Positions 56,581 to 64,000 of a DNA stretch of 64,000 nucleotides are shown here, in pieces; position 1 is the first letter of the stretch, and the number at the start of each line of letters is the position of its first letter. The translations under genes and the position numbers were made by a program. The notes below the pieces were generated by a model. The model did no database searches, was not told where the DNA came from, and saw only the letters and a program-made list of their open reading frames with translations. The stretch comes from Alcaligenes endophyticus (GTDB lineage Bacteria; Pseudomonadota; Gammaproteobacteria; Burkholderiales; Burkholderiaceae_B): the NCBI RefSeq assembly GCF_026344035.1, contig NZ_JAPKND010000001.1, positions 868,001-932,000 on the forward strand, in the 5' to 3' direction.

Positions 56581-57384
56581 ATGAAGCATTTACGTATAGG
56601 GATAGCCGGTTACGGCGCAATAGGCCGTGACCTGGCTGCAGCATTAGATCAGAATCAAGACGGTTTACAACTAAGCGCCATTGCCGTACGTAACCCTCAA
56701 CAGCCGCCGGACATCAGCCATTTACGCAGCACCCCCACCATCACCGATATCGCAGGCTTAGAAGCCTTGTGTGACTTGGTCATTGAGTGCGCTCCTGCCA
56801 GTCAGTTATCGACCATCGCCAAACCTTTTCTCAAAGCGGGCAAACAGGTACTGACACTTAGCTCCGGCGCCTTACTTAATCACCCCGAACTCATCGAACT
56901 GGCCAGAGAGCATGGCGGCACCATACTGATACCCACCGGCGCCTTATTAGGACTCGACGCAGTAAGTGCTGCGGCTCAGGGGCAGGTCAATGAGGTACGC
57001 ATGATTACCCGCAAGCCACCCGCTGGCTTGCTAGGCGCTCCGTATTTGGAACAACACAACATTGATGTGCTGGGCCTGCAAGAGCCCACCAAAATCTTTG
57101 ATGGTACTGCCCGTGAAGCAGCTGCTGGTTTTCCAGCCAACTTGAACGTCGCAGTCAGTTTGTCATTGGCTGGCATTGGCCCCGATAAGACACGCTTGGA
57201 AATTTGGGCCGATCCTACTGTGACGCGCAACATACACCGAATACAGGTGGACTCCGATGCTGCAGTTTTAAATATGGAGATTCAAAACATCCCCAGCAGC
57301 AACCCGCGCACGGGCCGCATCACCGCGCAAAGTGTGATCGCTCTATTACGCAAAATCAATGCACCGTTGCGAGTTGGCACCTAG
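56581..57384 (+). CDS. nadX: L-aspartate dehydrogenase
   Basis: This encodes 267 residues from the ATG at 56581 (GGAG ~10 bases upstream). An N-terminal Rossmann domain (RIGIAGYGAIGRDLAAAL) precedes the aspartate-dehydrogenase domain (RKPPAGLLGAPYLEQHN, GFPANLNVAVSLSLAGIGPDKTRLEIWADPTV) with His219 in NIHRIQV, the position of the catalytic His in this family. The enzyme oxidises L-aspartate with NAD(P) to iminoaspartate, which feeds NAD synthesis or hydrolyses to oxaloacetate. Here it lies with an SDR and an RraA-like aldolase rather than nadA/nadC, suggesting a catabolic role. Confidence 0.88.
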   Translation: MKHLRIGIAGYGAIGRDLAAALDQNQDGLQLSAIAVRNPQQPPDISHLRSTPTITDIAGLEALCDLVIECAPASQLSTIAKPFLKAGKQVLTLSSGALLNHPELIELAREHGGTILIPTGALLGLDAVSAAAQGQVNEVRMITRKPPAGLLGAPYLEQHNIDVLGLQEPTKIFDGTAREAAAGFPANLNVAVSLSLAGIGPDKTRLEIWADPTVTRNIHRIQVDSDAAVLNMEIQNIPSSNPRTGRITAQSVIALLRKINAPLRVGT

Positions 57385-57414
57385 TCGCTTCAACACTGAA
57401 CAGGAGAATTCCCG

Positions 57415-58200
57415 ATGGATTTAGGTATTAAAGATAAAGTAGCCTTGGTACAAGGCGCAGGCGGGGGGCTAGGGGGAGCCATTGCCCAAGCATTAGCTGC
57501 TGAGGGGGCCCGTGTGATGGTATGCGACTTATCGGAAGAAAGTGCTCAGCTTACAGTTAGCCGAATTCGTGACGCAGGCCATCAAGCCCATGCCTTACAG
57601 TGGGATCTGGCCGACCTAGACAGCTATGACGCCAAGCTTGAACACATCCAACAGTTGCTTGGCCCCGTCAGCATACTGGTCAATAACACCGGCGGTCCAC
57701 CACCCAATCTACTGGGCGAAGTAAGCGTGGAGCAGTGGCAAACACACTTCCAGTCTATGGTGCTATCCGTTATCCAATTGACCGAAAAAGTGCTACCCGG
57801 TATGCGGGCAGCAAACTGGGGGCGAATTATCACCAGCACTTCATCAGGTGTGATAGCCCCCATTCCCAACCTAGGTGTATCCAACGCTCTACGTTCCACC
57901 TTAGTGGGATGGTCAAAAACTCTGGCGCGCGAAGTAGCCGCTGATCAAATTACCGCCAACATCATTTTGCCCGGCCGTATTGCTACCTCTAGAATCCACG
58001 CCCTGGATGTAGCCAAGGCTCAACGCGAAAACCGCAGCGTAGAGAGTGTCAGCCAAGAAAGCACCGCTAGCATCCCTATGCGCCGCTATGGCAAACCCAG
58101 TGAGTACGGCAGCACCGTGGCTTATCTAGCCAGCGAGCAGGCCTCTTATATTACAGGCAGCATCCTACGTGTGGATGGTGGCCTCATCAATGCTATTTAA
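57415..58200 (+). CDS. Atypical short-chain dehydrogenase/reductase
   Basis: This encodes 261 residues with an AGGAG site. The Rossmann start is VALVQGAGGGLGGAIAQAL and NNTGG follows the fourth strand. Where typical members have Tyr-x-x-x-Lys, this protein has GVSNALR: Val155 and Leu159 occupy those positions. The end (YITGSILRVDGGLINAI) is typical. Several SDR subgroups show this SNALR pattern and their chemistry is unclear. It lies between the aspartate dehydrogenase and RraA-like genes with short gaps. Confidence 0.87.
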   Translation: MDLGIKDKVALVQGAGGGLGGAIAQALAAEGARVMVCDLSEESAQLTVSRIRDAGHQAHALQWDLADLDSYDAKLEHIQQLLGPVSILVNNTGGPPPNLLGEVSVEQWQTHFQSMVLSVIQLTEKVLPGMRAANWGRIITSTSSGVIAPIPNLGVSNALRSTLVGWSKTLAREVAADQITANIILPGRIATSRIHALDVAKAQRENRSVESVSQESTASIPMRRYGKPSEYGSTVAYLASEQASYITGSILRVDGGLINAI

Positions 58201-58212
58201 AGGAAGCTAATC

Positions 58213-58884
58213 ATGGATCAAGCAAAAAAACTGGAAATACGTGAGCGTTTTCTGAAACTGGACACCTCAAATGTGGCCGATGTCTTGGACGAGCTGGGGT
58301 ACCCTAACCAAGGTCTAGCGCAAGACTTTGCTCAGCAAACCGAAGGCGGCGTTCTGGCTGGCTGGGCTTACACCATACAAGGCCAAATGACACCCTATCC
58401 ATTGGGGGGCGACAAAGAGAAAATGACGGCGTGTGCTGGACTGGGCGAGGGGGATATTTCCGTCTGGGCAGGAAACGGCGAGGGTATCTGCTACTTTGGC
58501 GAATTAATAGCTATCGGCATGAAGGAAAAGGGATGCAAAGGGGCCTTGGCAGATGGCGGCATACGCGACACACGTTGGATAGACAAGCAGGCTTTTCCCG
58601 TCTTCGCGCGTTATCGCACTCCAGTGCAGTCCATTAGCCGCTGGAAAGTGAATGCGTGGCAAATCCCCGTATTCTTGCGTGGTGCCTGCAGCACATGGGT
58701 GGAAGTCAAGCCCGGTGACTTTATATTAGGCGACTCTGATGGGGCCATCGTTGTCCCACAAGCCATCGTTCAAACCGTGCTTGAGAAAACCGAAGCGTTG
58801 ACGGCCCAGGAAGTGGCTATACGTGAAGATCTCTCCAAGGGCATGACATTGGCTGAGGCCTTGGCGCAATACGGACACGTTTAA
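58213..58884 (+). CDS. RraA/HMG-CHA aldolase-like protein
   Basis: This encodes 223 residues with AGGA before the ATG. It has the RraA fold signatures: TSNVADVLDELGYPNQGL, ALADGGIRDTRWI with the conserved Arg-Asp pair, and VKPGDFILGDSDGAIVVP. Family members are divalent-metal aldolases that cleave 4-hydroxy-4-methyl-2-oxoglutarate or carboxy-hydroxy-oxoadipate to pyruvate, and many also decarboxylate oxaloacetate. The original menaquinone-methyltransferase label of the family is wrong. With aspartate dehydrogenase upstream, conversion of oxaloacetate to pyruvate is a sensible guess. Confidence 0.86.
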   Translation: MDQAKKLEIRERFLKLDTSNVADVLDELGYPNQGLAQDFAQQTEGGVLAGWAYTIQGQMTPYPLGGDKEKMTACAGLGEGDISVWAGNGEGICYFGELIAIGMKEKGCKGALADGGIRDTRWIDKQAFPVFARYRTPVQSISRWKVNAWQIPVFLRGACSTWVEVKPGDFILGDSDGAIVVPQAIVQTVLEKTEALTAQEVAIREDLSKGMTLAEALAQYGHV

Positions 58885-58893
58885 GTCTGTTCT

Positions 58894-58928
58894 CTGGCGA
58901 CAAGTTGGTAAGTCATGCTTGTCGCCAG
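58894..58928. terminator. Bidirectional hairpin between the RraA-like gene and panD
   Basis: A perfect 11-bp stem (CTGGCGACAAG / CTTGTCGCCAG) with a 13-base loop lies between two convergent genes. No T-run is present. Confidence 0.65.
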
Positions 58929-58948
58929 GGCAGTGTCAATAAATCAGC

Positions 58949-59491
58949 TTACTGAAATTGACTTAAGTGGCAAGACAGCAAATCGGCAATCGCACGGTCA
59001 TCTAGTCCACGTGCACGTAAATCTTGTGCTAAGGCATCGACATCTACGCTGCGTAATGTACGCTCGGCGCCTTGAGCTCGCCCTTCGCGCACGACTTGAA
59101 AATCAAAATCACGTGCGGCGCTCTTGCGCACTTCGTAATACATGATTTCATCTATTTCGTTATCGGGCGTAAAGGTTAAAACGGTAGGACGCACGTCGTA
59201 CAACTGCGCCGTATCAATATACTCAGAGGCGCAAATAATGACCGTATCGCCTTTCTGACAGGTACGCGCGGCAGCGCCATTGAGTACACAGCAACGCGAT
59301 CCGGGTTCACCATAAATGACATAGGTTGAAATCCGGGCTCCGCTATCTTTGTTCCAAATCTCAACAAACTCCATGGGCAAAATACCCGCTTGTTCACACA
59401 CCTCAGGATCTAAAGTAATAGACCCATGATAGTTAAGGTCTGCCCCGGTTACCCTGATACCATGTAACTTGGCACTGACTACTTTTTTCAT
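58949..59491 (-). CDS. panD: Aspartate 1-decarboxylase with C-terminal extension
   Basis: This encodes 180 residues, about 50–60 longer than typical PanD. The first ~120 residues match the family: [19 protein letters not shown], where the Gly23–Ser24 bond is the self-cleavage site that generates the pyruvoyl cofactor, then [23 protein letters not shown] and LNGAAAR. It makes beta-alanine from aspartate for pantothenate and CoA. The tail (from ~125) contains [12 protein letters not shown] and a helical segment with [15 protein letters not shown] and is unlike standard PanD. It converges on the aspartate-dehydrogenase cluster. Confidence 0.87.
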   Translation of the reverse strand: MKKVVSAKLHGIRVTGADLNYHGSITLDPEVCEQAGILPMEFVEIWNKDSGARISTYVIYGEPGSRCCVLNGAAARTCQKGDTVIICASEYIDTAQLYDVRPTVLTFTPDNEIDEIMYYEVRKSAARDFDFQVVREGRAQGAERTLRSVDVDALAQDLRARGLDDRAIADLLSCHLSQFQ

Positions 59492-59672
59492 GACGACACT
59501 CTATTCCAACCAATGCAGCAATACATCGGTAACATACCAACAAGCGGACTGATGACCTGCAGCGAATCAGCCCCTGAAAGCAGCATCATATACCTAGGCT
59601 TAAGAACACTGCGCTTTTTCTACCTAGTGATAGGCTATGTACAACAAATAAACCCTCGTCCAATAAGGCTGT

Positions 59673-60614
59673 TCACGACTTGGACTGCTTCGAATTGACC
59701 TTACCAAAGGGGATATGTACCGAGGGGGATGCGTGCGCCGCCGACTCTAAATGTACTGCTTGATCATCAAAAAAGATATGTGGCTGTAATACCTCTAAGA
59801 CCCGTCTTTTCTCAACCCCACCCAGAAAAAAAGCCTCATTCACATCTATGCCCCAACTACGCATGGTGTAGATCAGCCGCTCGTGGGCAGGTGCATTCCT
59901 AGCCGTCACAATAGCAATCCTAAGGCGTGGTTGATACTTGGGCTCATGCTGCTGCTTTTCTTGCTCTAAGGCCTGTAAACGCGACAGCTTCGTCAAAAAA
60001 CCTTGCAATAATCCAGGGTTATGGGGCGTGCGTACACGCTCAGTTTCATGCTGCATAAAATGCTGTAAATTGCGCTCGGCCTGATAAATCTGCTCGGCCT
60101 CATCATCAATAATGACGCCATCAAAGTCAAAGGCTACCCGCACATGAGGATCACTGTAGTCATCTTGAAAGGCCGTCCGTAATACCTGCCCTGCTGGGTA
60201 GCCCGCTTGCACAGCCGCTCGCACATCCCGCTCATTGGCTGATAAAAACAAACTGATAGACAGTGCAGGAATGTAGGGGTAAGGATCGGCTCCCTGCAAA
60301 AAAATAGCACGACTAATATCCAACCCATAATGCTGGATAGAGTTCATCACCCGCATACCCGTATTCGGATCATTGCGTGAAAGTAGCATTACCTCCACCA
60401 CGGGATCATCTGGCGACAAATCATTTAACGCCAACAAGCGTTTAATAAAAGGAAACGCTACCCCTGGCGCAAACGCCTCCGTTTCATGGGCCAACTGATA
60501 TTTTTTATATTCAGCCTCGCCTTGCGTACGAAAAACATGATCAGACTCTACCAAATCAAATAAGGCGCTTGAGGCCAACCCTATTACTAAACGCTTATCT
60601 AAGTCGTAAGACAT
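59673..60614 (-). CDS. Cytosolic 5'-nucleotidase (NT5C1/cN-I-like family)
   Basis: This encodes 313 residues from the ATG at 60614, which has GGAG 7 bases upstream. It matches the bacterial 5'-nucleotidase family related to eukaryotic cN-I: RLVIGLASSALFDLVESDHVF at the start, RVAFDFDGVIIDDEAE as the HAD-like catalytic segment, RIAIVTARNAPAHERLI and IFFDDQAVH. It should dephosphorylate nucleoside monophosphates in the cytoplasm. It is divergent from the MFS gene, with 150 bases between them. The stretch 59492–59672 holds nothing I recognise. Confidence 0.88.
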   Translation of the reverse strand: MSYDLDKRLVIGLASSALFDLVESDHVFRTQGEAEYKKYQLAHETEAFAPGVAFPFIKRLLALNDLSPDDPVVEVMLLSRNDPNTGMRVMNSIQHYGLDISRAIFLQGADPYPYIPALSISLFLSANERDVRAAVQAGYPAGQVLRTAFQDDYSDPHVRVAFDFDGVIIDDEAEQIYQAERNLQHFMQHETERVRTPHNPGLLQGFLTKLSRLQALEQEKQQHEPKYQPRLRIAIVTARNAPAHERLIYTMRSWGIDVNEAFFLGGVEKRRVLEVLQPHIFFDDQAVHLESAAHASPSVHIPFGKVNSKQSKS

Positions 60615-60764
60615 GCTGAGCTCCAAAACCTTGAGATTTGCCTATACTAATCGTTACGAGGGCAGGGCGCCAACACATACCCCTCGCTTTACAGCCAGAA
60701 CACTAGACAAGTAAAGTTGAAAGAGTATCCTTTGTATTTTGCTATTGAGCCCAAGGATATTTTT

Positions 60765-62303
60765 ATGAGTGCAACTTACTGTCGCAAGTTCACTTACCAA
60801 TTGCTACCCAATACGGATTTGCACGCCGACATTCAAAAAATGGCGCGGCGAGCCCAAGCCAATAGCCACTGTTTGCGTTTTGACATACTTCAACAAGACG
60901 ACCAAGATCAACACTACCAACTCTACGAAGTATGGCAAAGCCGTGCAGCTTATGACGCCTTTCATCAAGCTGAAGCGAATCAAATCATTTTTGAGCAAAT
61001 TGCACTTTTAGCGCCTAACGCTCAGTCAACCCATACCCAGAGCCTTAACGTCATTGCCTTAAGCCAACCTACACCAAGAAAAAAAACTCAATATTGGGAC
61101 CCCTATTTATGGATTTGCTTCGCCATGTGCGTAGGGGTAATGGGAACGGCATTAGTCAGCCCACTGTACCCTTTGTATCAACTGCGCTGGGGGTTAAGCC
61201 CCGGTGACATCACCGTACTGTATGTGGTGTACATGGGATCAGCGCTGGCAAGCTTACTCTTCCTAGGCCGTCTGAGTGATCGTAAAGGCTATCTACTGGT
61301 GCTACGTATAGCCTTATGCTTAGTCACATTGGGCCTATTTTTCTCTGCCATCGCGTGGGACTTAAGTAGCTTTTTATTTAGCCGAATATTGATTGGCCTT
61401 GCCTCTAGCATGATTGTTACTTCCGCCTCACTGGGGCTGAGCAAACTTAATCGCACGGGCGACATACAACGAGCGGCCGCCTCCACCACCCTAATGCTAG
61501 CCTTGGGATTTGGCTTAGGTCCCGTAGTGGGCGGCATTATTGCGCAATGGCTGCCCAACCCCTTGGTGAGCAGCTATATTCCGTCCCTACTACTCGGGGT
61601 GCTCGCTATTTATGCTTTGTATAAAATTAGTCCTCCGCCCGTGCCGCGCACCCAACACAACTACTCATGGCGCGATTACTTGCCCGCTATCGTATTGCCA
61701 TCGGCAGGCCTGCGTAGACCATTTTTATTAGGCTGTCTGGCAACCTGTTGCGCCTTTAGCATGTTCAGCCTTTATGCGTCATTAGCACCTAGTTTTATGG
61801 AAAACATGGTGCCCTGGCATGGCCCCGTAGTCAGCGGATTCTCTATAGGTATTATTTTATTTTTATCCTCGGGCACCCAACTCCTGGCGCGGCGCGTACA
61901 TAGCAAAAAATGCGTCTTGTTGGGCTTGGCTTCCTTTACCTTAGCTTGCATCAGCCTAGGGCAAAACATTCAGTCCGCCTCCGCATGGCTATTCGTCTTT
62001 AGCATACTCATGACCTCCATTGGCCACGGCTTTTGCATGTTAGGTGGAATGAGCATCGTTAATAAGGTGGCCCCCTCCCACTTACGGGCAGGAATGACCT
62101 CTACTTACCTGATTATTGGCTATTTAGGTGCCATTGTGCCCACCTTGGCATTAGGCTGGTTAGCCGATTTTATCGGTTTAGATTCCGCCCTAGCTTGGTA
62201 TTGTGGCATTCTTGCTTTCGTTACCTTAGCGCTAGGTATCATCGGCTGGCGCACTCCACTTGTGCCTACCCACCTGCTGCCCGGGCAGCAAAGTACCAAC
62301 TAA
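60765..62303 (+). CDS. Major facilitator superfamily transporter with N-terminal ABM-like domain
   Basis: This encodes 512 residues from the ATG at 60765 (AGGA 8 bases upstream). Residues ~1–95 are soluble and look like an antibiotic-biosynthesis-monooxygenase (ferredoxin-like) domain: ADIQKMARRAQANSHCLRFDILQQDD...YEVWQSRAAYDAFHQ. From ~115 follow about 12 membrane helices with the MFS motif GRLSDRKGYLLVLR between helices 2 and 3. The transporter half resembles multidrug exporters. The fusion suggests sensing or handling of the ligand at the cytoplasmic mouth, but this is inference. Confidence 0.85.
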   Translation: MSATYCRKFTYQLLPNTDLHADIQKMARRAQANSHCLRFDILQQDDQDQHYQLYEVWQSRAAYDAFHQAEANQIIFEQIALLAPNAQSTHTQSLNVIALSQPTPRKKTQYWDPYLWICFAMCVGVMGTALVSPLYPLYQLRWGLSPGDITVLYVVYMGSALASLLFLGRLSDRKGYLLVLRIALCLVTLGLFFSAIAWDLSSFLFSRILIGLASSMIVTSASLGLSKLNRTGDIQRAAASTTLMLALGFGLGPVVGGIIAQWLPNPLVSSYIPSLLLGVLAIYALYKISPPPVPRTQHNYSWRDYLPAIVLPSAGLRRPFLLGCLATCCAFSMFSLYASLAPSFMENMVPWHGPVVSGFSIGIILFLSSGTQLLARRVHSKKCVLLGLASFTLACISLGQNIQSASAWLFVFSILMTSIGHGFCMLGGMSIVNKVAPSHLRAGMTSTYLIIGYLGAIVPTLALGWLADFIGLDSALAWYCGILAFVTLALGIIGWRTPLVPTHLLPGQQSTN

Positions 62304-62338
62304 ACTTACCTGGCTGCGTGCGCACATCAAGACAATAC

Positions 62339-62953
62339 TTACTTAGGTCGCCGCAGCACAAACTTAGCCGCCTCCGTAATCGTGAAATAATCACCAGCGC
62401 CACCACCACGTAAAACGGGTTGTGCATGGCTGGTGTTATACACGCCCTCTACCAGACAGCTAGGTGCAATATGCACACCAATTACCTCACCAAACACCAT
62501 CCACGTGTCCAACTCTGTTTCGTTTATGTCTTGTAAGCGCAAATGTTGGGTAAGGCGACACTCGAACGACACTAGGCTTTCCCCTACACGGGGAGCATCA
62601 ACATTACGTGCATCAAGAGGGGTTAGCCCGGCGAACTCAAACTCGGGGACTGCCTGCTCTATGCTGCTAAGATTCATCTGCTCAGCTAAATCGCGCGATA
62701 CTAAGTTCCACGTAAAAACGCCTGTTTCCATTACATTACGCAAGCTATCTTTATAGCCCAAGCTGGAAAACGCAATGATAGGTGGCCGATAATTAAACAG
62801 ATTAAAAAAACTATAAGGCGCTAAATTTAATGTGCCACTGCTACTTTTTGTGCCTATCCAGCCAATTGCCCTAGGACCAACTATCGCATTTATCGGGTCA
62901 TGCTTTAAGCCATGCCCTAGCTTAGGCTCATAAAAATAATATTCTTCCTGCAC
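62339..62953 (-). CDS. Flavin reductase-like (FMN-binding split-barrel) protein
   Basis: This encodes 204 residues. It matches the flavin-reductase-like family: GPRAIGWIGTKSSSGTLNLAPYSFFNLFNYRPPIIAFSSLGYKDSLRNVMETGVFTWNLV. It is a distant paralogue of the protein encoded at 36383. It converges on the MFS gene (35 bases between stops) and is divergent from the Bug gene at 63173, so it may share control with the latter. The substrate is unknown. Confidence 0.87.
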   Translation of the reverse strand: MQEEYYFYEPKLGHGLKHDPINAIVGPRAIGWIGTKSSSGTLNLAPYSFFNLFNYRPPIIAFSSLGYKDSLRNVMETGVFTWNLVSRDLAEQMNLSSIEQAVPEFEFAGLTPLDARNVDAPRVGESLVSFECRLTQHLRLQDINETELDTWMVFGEVIGVHIAPSCLVEGVYNTSHAQPVLRGGGAGDYFTITEAAKFVLRRPK

Positions 62954-63172
62954 TATCCGCCTCTGTTTGTTCTATCAATCACAGGTTCTCACACTACGCA
63001 GTTTATTCCCGCACTGCAAGCTTCACCTACACAGCTAGCCTAAGCCCGTAACGCCAAAGTCGTAAGGGTTATGCCCGTTATCACTAATCTCTGGTTTTCC
63101 ATACAATCTCATTCGTAGCACATCGATACAGCAACCCTTACCCAGGGCAATAATTACCTATAAGGAAGAGAC

Positions 63173-64000
63173 ATGAAAATAGCTGTGATGTCCAAGTTAT
63201 GCCTAGGCCTAGGCATAGCCCTAAGCTCGGCCACATGGGCCAACAACTACCCTAGCGGTCCTATTAACATGGTAGTGCCTTTTGCGGCAGGAGGCCCCAC
63301 TGACAACGTTGCCCGAGCGCTGGGCGAGGCCATGCGTAATGAGTTAGGCCAGACCGTCATCATCGAAAACCGAGGCGGAGCAGGGGGCACCCTAGGCACC
63401 TCGCAAATAGCACGCGCCAAACCCGATGGAAATAACATCTTGCTTATGCACATCGGTTTTTCCACTGCCCCATCTTTATACAAAAATCCAGGCTACGATG
63501 CTTTAGAGGGCATGCAACCCATAGGCTTGGTAGTTGATGTACCCATGACCATTATCGCCCGCTCTGACTTTCCGCCCAATACGATTGAAGAATTGGTGGA
63601 ATACATGAAGGCCAATAAAGACAGCATTTCACTGGCCAATGCTGGCATTGGTGCGGCCAGCCATCTGTGCAGCACCATGCTGCTCAATGCTCTAGGTGTC
63701 GATATACTCACCGTCCCGTATAACGGCACGGCTCCTGCCATGGCTGATCTGATGGGTAAACAAGTGGATGTGCTGTGCGATCAAACCACCAATACCACAC
63801 AGCATATCAATGGAGGCTCGGTGAAAGCTTACGCTGTCACTAGCCCCACTAGAGTCGCTACCTTACCCAATTTACCCACCATGCAAGAAGCTGGTTTCGA
63901 TAACTTCGAAGTAGGCATCTGGCACGGTATGTGGGCACCTAAAGGGACACCTGAAGACGTCACCAAAACCCTAAATAAAGCACTACAAGCTGGCTTGAAA
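63173..64000 (+). CDS. Bug-family (TctC-like) periplasmic binding protein (partial)
   Basis: The frame is open from an ATG with a GGAAGAG site to the window end, giving 276 residues. A signal peptide (LGLGIALSSATWA) precedes YPSGPINMVVPFAAGGPTDNVARALG, VIIENRGGAGGTLGTSQIARAKPDG and VPYNGTAPAMADLMGKQVDVL, all typical of Bug proteins. Roughly 45 residues should be missing at the 3' end. It is the third such gene in the window without adjacent TctA/TctB subunits. Confidence 0.92.
   Translation, partial: MKIAVMSKLCLGLGIALSSATWANNYPSGPINMVVPFAAGGPTDNVARALGEAMRNELGQTVIIENRGGAGGTLGTSQIARAKPDGNNILLMHIGFSTAPSLYKNPGYDALEGMQPIGLVVDVPMTIIARSDFPPNTIEELVEYMKANKDSISLANAGIGAASHLCSTMLLNALGVDILTVPYNGTAPAMADLMGKQVDVLCDQTTNTTQHINGGSVKAYAVTSPTRVATLPNLPTMQEAGFDNFEVGIWHGMWAPKGTPEDVTKTLNKALQAGLK

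Overview
The window looks like a chromosomal segment of a betaproteobacterium, most likely Burkholderiales/Alcaligenaceae with mid-range GC (my inference). The reasons are the argS–SPOR protein–dsbA order, a leucine-degradation (liu) operon that carries aceK, smg near a topoisomerase III gene, and three Bug-type (TctC-like) periplasmic binding proteins. I saw no rRNA, tRNA, CRISPR array, insertion sequence or prophage.

Left part (1–9600): the 3' end of leuA; a minus-strand block of a lipoprotein, a Cys-rich exported protein, a small unknown protein and a DUF1840 protein; then a large RHS protein with a Sec-type signal peptide and a C-terminal Tle1-like (DUF2235) lipase domain; then argS, a SPOR-domain protein and dsbA.

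9600–20500: metC and a metallo-beta-lactamase-fold hydrolase on the minus strand, then liuR and the liu operon (ivd, aceK, thiolase, liuB, liuD). Two near-identical palindromes flank liuR and look like LiuR operators. One lies between liuR and the divergent hydrolase, the other just upstream of ivd. 20500–32300: smg, an inverted 841-residue membrane protein, topB with a Lys/Ala-rich tail, a TRAP transporter, an acetolactate-synthase-like enzyme with no small subunit beside it, and a SET-domain protein.

32300–39560: an IclR regulator facing a catabolic cluster: DUF35 protein, thiolase-fold protein with Ser replacing the nucleophilic Cys, enoyl-CoA hydratase, SDR, flavin reductase-like protein, Bug protein and acyl-CoA ligase. 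The middle of this cluster is strikingly AT-rich. The logic suggests import of an acid, CoA activation, hydration and a retro-aldol or Claisen-type cleavage.

39560–64000: AMP nucleosidase, AEC transporter, malate synthase G behind several palindromes, an orphan modD, argD, dinB, a complete dipeptide-type ABC transporter, then an aspartate-centred neighbourhood (Bug, LysR, aspartate dehydrogenase, atypical SDR, RraA/HMG-aldolase-like protein, and convergent panD with a long tail), a cytosolic 5'-nucleotidase, a major-facilitator protein fused to an N-terminal ABM-like domain, a second flavin reductase-like protein and a third Bug gene cut by the window end.

The items I find most worth testing are the signal-peptide RHS lipase, the Cys-less thiolase/DUF35 pair with its cluster, and the aspartate dehydrogenase/RraA cluster. 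Family assignments come from reading motifs, not from database searches.
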